Below, one piece after another: positions 59,240-64,000 of a DNA stretch of 64,000 bases; position 1 is the stretch's first letter, and each line of letters starts with the position of its first letter. The notes beneath the pieces were generated by a model, which saw nothing but the letters and a program-made list of their open reading frames with translations, ran no database searches and was not told where the DNA came from. Source of the DNA: Haliotis asinina (Eukaryota > Mollusca > Gastropoda > Lepetellida > Haliotidae); contig NC_090291.1 in assembly GCF_037392515.1 (NCBI RefSeq), positions 37,161,001 to 37,225,000 of the forward strand. The letters are read 5' to 3'. Position numbers and translations under genes: made by a program.

Positions 59240-60350
59240 TAGTGCCTGTGCCTTGTAGCTGGTGACTATACCTTCTATCTTGCCTGTGCCTTGTATCTAA
59301 TGACTATACCATCTATCTTGCTTGTGCCTTGCATCTGGTGACTATACCTTCTATCTTGCCTGTGCCTTGTATCTGGTGACTATACCTTCTATCTTGTCTG
59401 TGCCTTGTGTCTAATGACTATACCTTCTATCTTGCCTGTGCCTTGCATCTGGTGACTATACCTTCTATCTTGCCTGTGCCTTGCATCTGGTGACTATACC
59501 ATCTATCTTGCCTGTGCCTTGTATCTGGTGACTATACCTTCTATCTTGCCTGTGCCTTGCATCTGGTGACTATACCTTATATCTTGCCTGTGCCTTGTAT
59601 CTGGTGACTATACCTTCTATCTTGCCTGTGCCTTGTATCTGGTGACTATACCTTCTATCTTGCCTGTGCCTTGTGTCTAATGACTATACCTTCTATCTTG
59701 CCTGTGCCTTGTATCTAATGACTATACCTTCTATCTTGCCTGTGCCTTGTATCTGGTGACTATACCTTCTATCTTGCCTGTGCCTTGTGTCTAATGACTA
59801 TACCTTCTATCTTGTCTGTGCCTTGTATCTAATGACTATACCTTCTACCTTTCCTGTGCCTTGTGTCTAATGACTATACCTTCTATCTTGCCTGTGCCTT
59901 GTATCTGGTGACTATACCTTCTATCTTGCCGGTGTCTTGTATCTGGTGACTATACCTTCTCTCTTGCCTGTGCCTTGCATCTGGTGACTATACCTTCTAT
60001 CTTGCCTGTGCCTTGTATCTGGTGACTATACCTTCTATCTTGCCTGTGCCTTGTATCTGGTGACTATACCTTCTATCTTGCCTGTGCCTTGTATCTAATG
60101 ACTATACCTTCTACCTTTCCTGTGCCTTGTATCTGGTGACTATACCTTCTATCTTGCCTGTGCCTTGCATCTGGTGACTATACCTTATATCTTGCCTGTG
60201 CCTTGTATCTGGTGACTATACCTTCTATCTTGCCTGTGCCTTGTATCTGGTGACTATACCTTCTATCTTGCCTGTGCCTTGTATCTGGTGACTATACCTT
60301 CTACCTTTCCTGTGCCTTGTATCTGGTGACTATAATACCTACTATTTCAC
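59240..60350. repeat. 38-bp minisatellite, subfamily 1
   Basis: Units read CCTTCTATCTTGCCTGTGCC with TTGTATCTGG and TGACTATA. Variants such as GTGTCTAATGACTATA recur in patches. Homology and identical period show it is one array with the sequence to the right. Confidence 0.93.
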
Positions 60351-61095
60351 CTGTGCCTTGTATCTTGTGACTTTGCCAATTATTTCATCTGTGCGTTGTA
60401 TCTTGTGGCCATACCTATTGTCTTATCTGTACCTTATATCTTGTGGCTATACATATTATCTTGCATGTGCCTTGTATCTTTTAACTATACCTATTATCTT
60501 AGGTCTGTGCCTAGTATCATGTGACCATTTCTATTATCTCATCTGCGCCTTCTATCTTGTGGCTATTACCAGTATATCTATTGTCTTGTCTGTACCTTGC
60601 ATCTTATGGCTTTACCAATTACTTCATCTGTACCTTGTACCTTGTGGCTATACCAATTATCTCATCTGTGCCTTGTATCTTGTGGCTTTTACCAGTATAT
60701 CTATTATCTTGTCTGTACCGTGTATCTATATCCATTATCATGTCTGTACCTTGCATCCTGTGCCTCTACCAATTATTTCATCTGTACATTGTATCTTGTG
60801 GCTCTACCAATTATTTCATCTGTACCTTGTATCTTGTGGCTCTACTAATTATTTTGTCTACCTTATATCTTGTAGCTTTACCAATTACTTCATCTGTACC
60901 TTGTACCTTGTGGCTATACCATTTATTTCATCTGTATCTTGTATCTTGTGGCTATACCAGTTATCATTTTCAGTCTGTATCTGTCTGTATTTTCCTGTAT
61001 CTTGTGACTCTACGAAATATTTCATCTTTACCTCATGTCTTGTGGCAGAGGTACCTTGTGTCTTGTGGCTATACCAGTTATTCATCTCTACTATG
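60350..61095. repeat. 38-bp minisatellite, subfamily 2, left of Tc1
   Basis: Units carry CAATTATTTCATCTGTACCT with TGTATCTTGT and GGCTATAC, less regular than subfamily 1. Confidence 0.9.
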
Positions 61096-62544
61096 TAAAC
61101 TAACAGGTAAAAGAAAGGTTTCACCCAATTCTTGAGTAAATAAAATAAAAACAAACACAAATATGATAATTCTGACAATTGGTTTGTAAACAGAAATCAT
61201 TTTCCAATATTCTGTTGAAATAAACATCAAAATATCTGCACTCTGTTGGCCACAAAAGACAATTTAAGAGAGAGGGGGGTCAAAATAAAAAAATTACACA
61301 AATATAGAGTCAACAGGCATGTCCATGGAAAGTCACAATAACCCCAGAAATCACAGAGTAGAGTCACTAATAGCGAGTGTGACCACCCTGGGCATCAATG
61401 CACGCAAGAACACGCCTCCGCATTGATGTCGGCAGGAGCCGGATGACGTCAGCAGGGATCCCCTTACAAACGTTGATCAGAGCTTGTTCAAGTTCCTGTT
61501 GGTGACCTGGAGGTGGCACCAGCTGTCTCAAATAGTGGTCAAGGTGATCCCAAAGGTGTTCAATGGGGTTCATGTCTGGAGAGTTGGCTGGCCATAGCAA
61601 GACAGTGATGTTAGCGTTCTCGAGGTAGTCTCTTGTAAGTCTGGCAACCTGGGGTCTTGCATTGTCATGTTGCAATATCGATCCTCTTGGCTGTCGTTGG
61701 AGGAAAGGAACGACGACTGGTCTCAGTACCTCATCAATGTATTGCTGGGCAGTCAGATTACCTCGCAATACGATGAGCTGTGTCGCTGTTTGGCCACAGA
61801 TCTCGTCCCAAACCATGATGCTTCCGCCTCCAAACGAATGAACCTCTCTTAAGCAGTTTGGCGCGAGACGTTCACCTCTTTGTTGATAAACTCGAACTCA
61901 GCCATCATTCCTGAAGAGACAAAACCTCCTCTCGTCTGTGAACAGCACTCTCGACCAATCACGTCGCTGCCACCGACGTACTGTACATGCTCATCGTACT
62001 CTGCATTGACGGTGTAAAAGGGTCAGGGCCATTCCATGGAAGGGGCGGTGAGCTCGTAAACCAGCTGCACGAAGTCGTCGAAGTGCTGTTCGGGGACTGA
62101 TGACATGGCCGAGTGCCATCGCCGTTGTTGACGTCGCCATGACGAATCGGTTCCGGAGATGTATCAGCCGGATGTAGCGATTTTCAGCCGCAGTGGTAAC
62201 CTTCGGTTTTCACGGTCTTGGTCTGTCTTTTGTCTGGCCTGTCTGCTGGTACCGTATCAGCAACTTCATGATAGTGGTTTGGCTGCAGTTGAAGGTTCTG
62301 GCAATTTGGCATTGAGAAGCGTTGCAACCGTACTGCACATGCATCACGAGCAATGCCTCAAAAGGTCCCTTTGCACGTGCCTGCAAATGCATAATTCAAT
62401 TTGCTGCGTTTGAGGCAATGTTTTCTGTTTACGAAAGCTGTGCTATAGTCCAATAATTCCTGCTAAGAATCAAACCCGGATCAGCACTTATAACAATTTT
62501 TATGGAAAAATTAGGGTGAAACCTTTCTTTTGTCTGGCAGTTTA
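61096..62544 (-). mobile_element. Tc1-like DNA transposon inserted in a 38-bp minisatellite
   Basis: The left end (AACTAACAGGTAAAAGAAAG, then GTTTCACCC) and the complement of the right end (AACTGCCAGACAAAAGAAAG, then GTTTCACCC) are inverted repeats, bounded by TA at 61096-61097 and 62543-62544. The interior encodes a Tc1-type transposase on the minus strand. Both flanks belong to the same 38-bp minisatellite, and joining them at one TA gives CTACTATGTATCTTGTGGCT, which restores a normal repeat unit. The insertion is therefore clean and younger than the array. Its length of about 1.45 kb is normal for Tc1 elements. Confidence 0.92.
61367..62392 (-). pseudogene. Tc1-like transposase (DD34E) with in-frame stops
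   Basis: The reading frame runs from an ATG at 62390-62392 to a stop at 61367 without a frameshift but with three TGA codons, at 62210-62212, 61991-61993 and 61898-61900. The N-terminal part holds a helix-turn-helix (SQCQIARTFNCSQTTIMKLL) followed by RYQQTGQTKDRPRP. The catalytic part shows FTDERRF, LQHDNARPQ and SPDMNPIEHLWD, with 34 residues between the second aspartate and the glutamate. This is the DD34E arrangement of the Tc1 family. Decay by point mutation alone is consistent with a moderately recent insertion. Confidence 0.9.
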
Positions 62545-64000
62545 TCTTGTGGCTATACCAACATAACTATTATCTTGTCTGTACCTTGTATCTATATCCA
62601 TTATCTTGTCTGTACGTTGCATCTTGTAGCTATACGAATCATCTCATCTGTGCCTTGTATCTTGTGGCTTTTACCAGTATATCTATTGTCTTGTCTGTAC
62701 CTTGTATCTATATCCATTATCTTGTCTGTACGTTGCATCTTGTGGCTCTACCAATTATCTCATCTGTACCTTGTATCTACATCCATTATCTTGTCTGTAC
62801 CTTGCATCTTGTGCCTCTACCAATTATTTCATCAGTACCTTGTATCTTGTGGCTCTACCAATTATTTCATCTGTACCTTGTGGCTGTACCATTTATTTCA
62901 TCTGTACATTGTATCTTGTGCCTCTACCAATTATTTCATCTGTACCTTGTATCTTGTGGCTCTACCAATTATTTCGTCTGTACCTTGTACCTTGTGGCTG
63001 TACCATTTATTTCATCTGTACACTGTATCTTGTGGCTCTACCAATTATTTCATCTGTACCTTGTATCTTGTGCCTCTACCAATTATTTCATCTGTACCTT
63101 GTATCTTGTGCCTCTACCAATTATTTCGTCTGTACCTTGTACCTTGTGGCTGTACCATTTATTTCATCTGTACATTGTATCTTGTGCCTCTACCAATTAT
63201 TTCATCTGTACCTTGTATCTTGTGGCTCTACCAATTATTTCGTCTGTACCTTGTATCTTGTGGCTGTACCATTTATTTCATCTGTACATTGTATCTTGTG
63301 CCTCTACCAATTATTTCATCTGTACCTTGTATCTTGTGGCTCTACCAATTATTTCGTCTGTACCTTGTACCTTGTGGCTGTACCATTTATTTCATCTGTA
63401 CATTGTATCTTGTGCCTCTACCAATTATTTCATCTGTACCATGTATCTTGTGGCTCTACCAATTATTTCGTCTGTACCTTGTACCTTGTGGCTGTACCAT
63501 TTATTTCATCTGTACCTTGTATCTTGTGCCTCTACCAATTATTTCGTCTGTACCTTGTACCTTGTGGCTGTACCATTTATTTCATCTGTACATTGTATCT
63601 TGTGCCTCTACCAATTATTTCATCTGTACCTTGTATCTTGTGGCTCTACCAATTATTTCGTCTGTACCTTGTACCTTGTGGCTGTACCATTTATTTCATC
63701 TGTACATTGTATCTTGTGCCTCTACCAATTATTTCATCTGTACCTTGTATCTTGTGCCTCTATCAATTATTTCGTCTGTACTTTGTACCTTGTGGCTGTA
63801 CCATTTATTTCATCTGTACATTGTATCTTGTAGCTTTACCAGTTACTTCATCTGTACCTTGTACCTTGCGGCTAAACCAATTATTTCATCTGTATATTGT
63901 ACCTTGTGGCTAAACCAATTATCATTTTTGTCTGTACCTTGTATCTTGTGGCTATGTCTATTAACTTGCCTGTACCTTGAATCTTCAATGTGTCTTGTGG
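62545..64000. repeat. 38-bp minisatellite, subfamily 2, with 114-bp higher-order units
   Basis: The array resumes after the Tc1 element and runs off the window end. From 62882 the marker GGCTGTACC recurs at 62882, 62996, 63148, 63262, 63376, 63490, 63566, 63680 and 63794: every spacing is a multiple of 38 and six of eight are 114. Stop-free frames of 428 and 403 codons lie here but are artefacts. Confidence 0.93.

Noticed and set aside
62547..63913. Stop-free frames of 428 and 403 codons with hydrophobic repeats, resembling a membrane protein
   Set aside because: They are translations of the 38-bp minisatellite in two frames. The unit has no stop in any frame and 114 bp equals 38 codons, so the repeats follow from the DNA period.

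Overview
This is a eukaryotic, almost certainly gastropod (abalone, Haliotis-like) genomic window. The evidence is one intronless large-Maf transcription factor gene with a metazoan core promoter, dozens of copies of two SINE families whose tails read GCGGCGTAAAAC followed by CACTCACT repeats (a pattern I associate with Haliotis DNA), molluscan foldback elements, decayed Tc1/mariner transposons, and many microsatellites and minisatellites. There is no operon structure, ribosome-binding site or other prokaryotic feature. The species call is recognition, not a database result.

The only gene I can support well is the large Maf bZIP gene at 33231-34112 (+). A CCAAT box, CACGTG E-box and TATA box lie at 32801-32860. 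They predict a start of transcription near 32885 and a 5' leader of about 345 nt in which I see no ATG. The 2.4 kb downstream (34113-36530) is free of recognisable SINEs and tandem arrays and probably holds a long 3' UTR.

Layout. 1-11 kb: AT-rich intergenic DNA with a diverged 180-bp direct duplication, a hAT-like and a PIF/Harbinger-like non-autonomous element, and tRNA-type SINEs. 11-20.3 kb: three large minisatellites (26/51-bp, 29-bp and 50-bp units) ending in a CA microsatellite. 20.3-26.2 kb: low-information DNA, an invertebrate SINE, a 140-150-bp tandem array with inverted TGACCTTGA/TCAAGGTCA motifs, and a 46-bp minisatellite. 26.2-30.4 kb: a 174-bp array carrying CATA microsatellites, a mariner element inserted in a 24-bp minisatellite, and a TGACGT-rich array. 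32-36.5 kb: the Maf locus. 36.5-49 kb: SINE-rich DNA with foldback elements. 49-56 kb: further minisatellites, and two very weak candidate exons. 56.9-59 kb: a Tc1 relic and a Mutator-like element with terminal inverted repeats of about 95 bp. 59.2-64 kb: a 38-bp minisatellite that runs off the window end and is split by a Tc1-like transposon.

By my rough tally tandem arrays occupy about a quarter of the window. Every open frame longer than about 200 codons, apart from Maf and the mariner transposase remnant, is an artefact of tandem repeats that lack stop codons. I found no previously undescribed multi-gene system. The most unusual structure is the higher-order organisation of the minisatellites and the insertion of two DNA transposons into such arrays.
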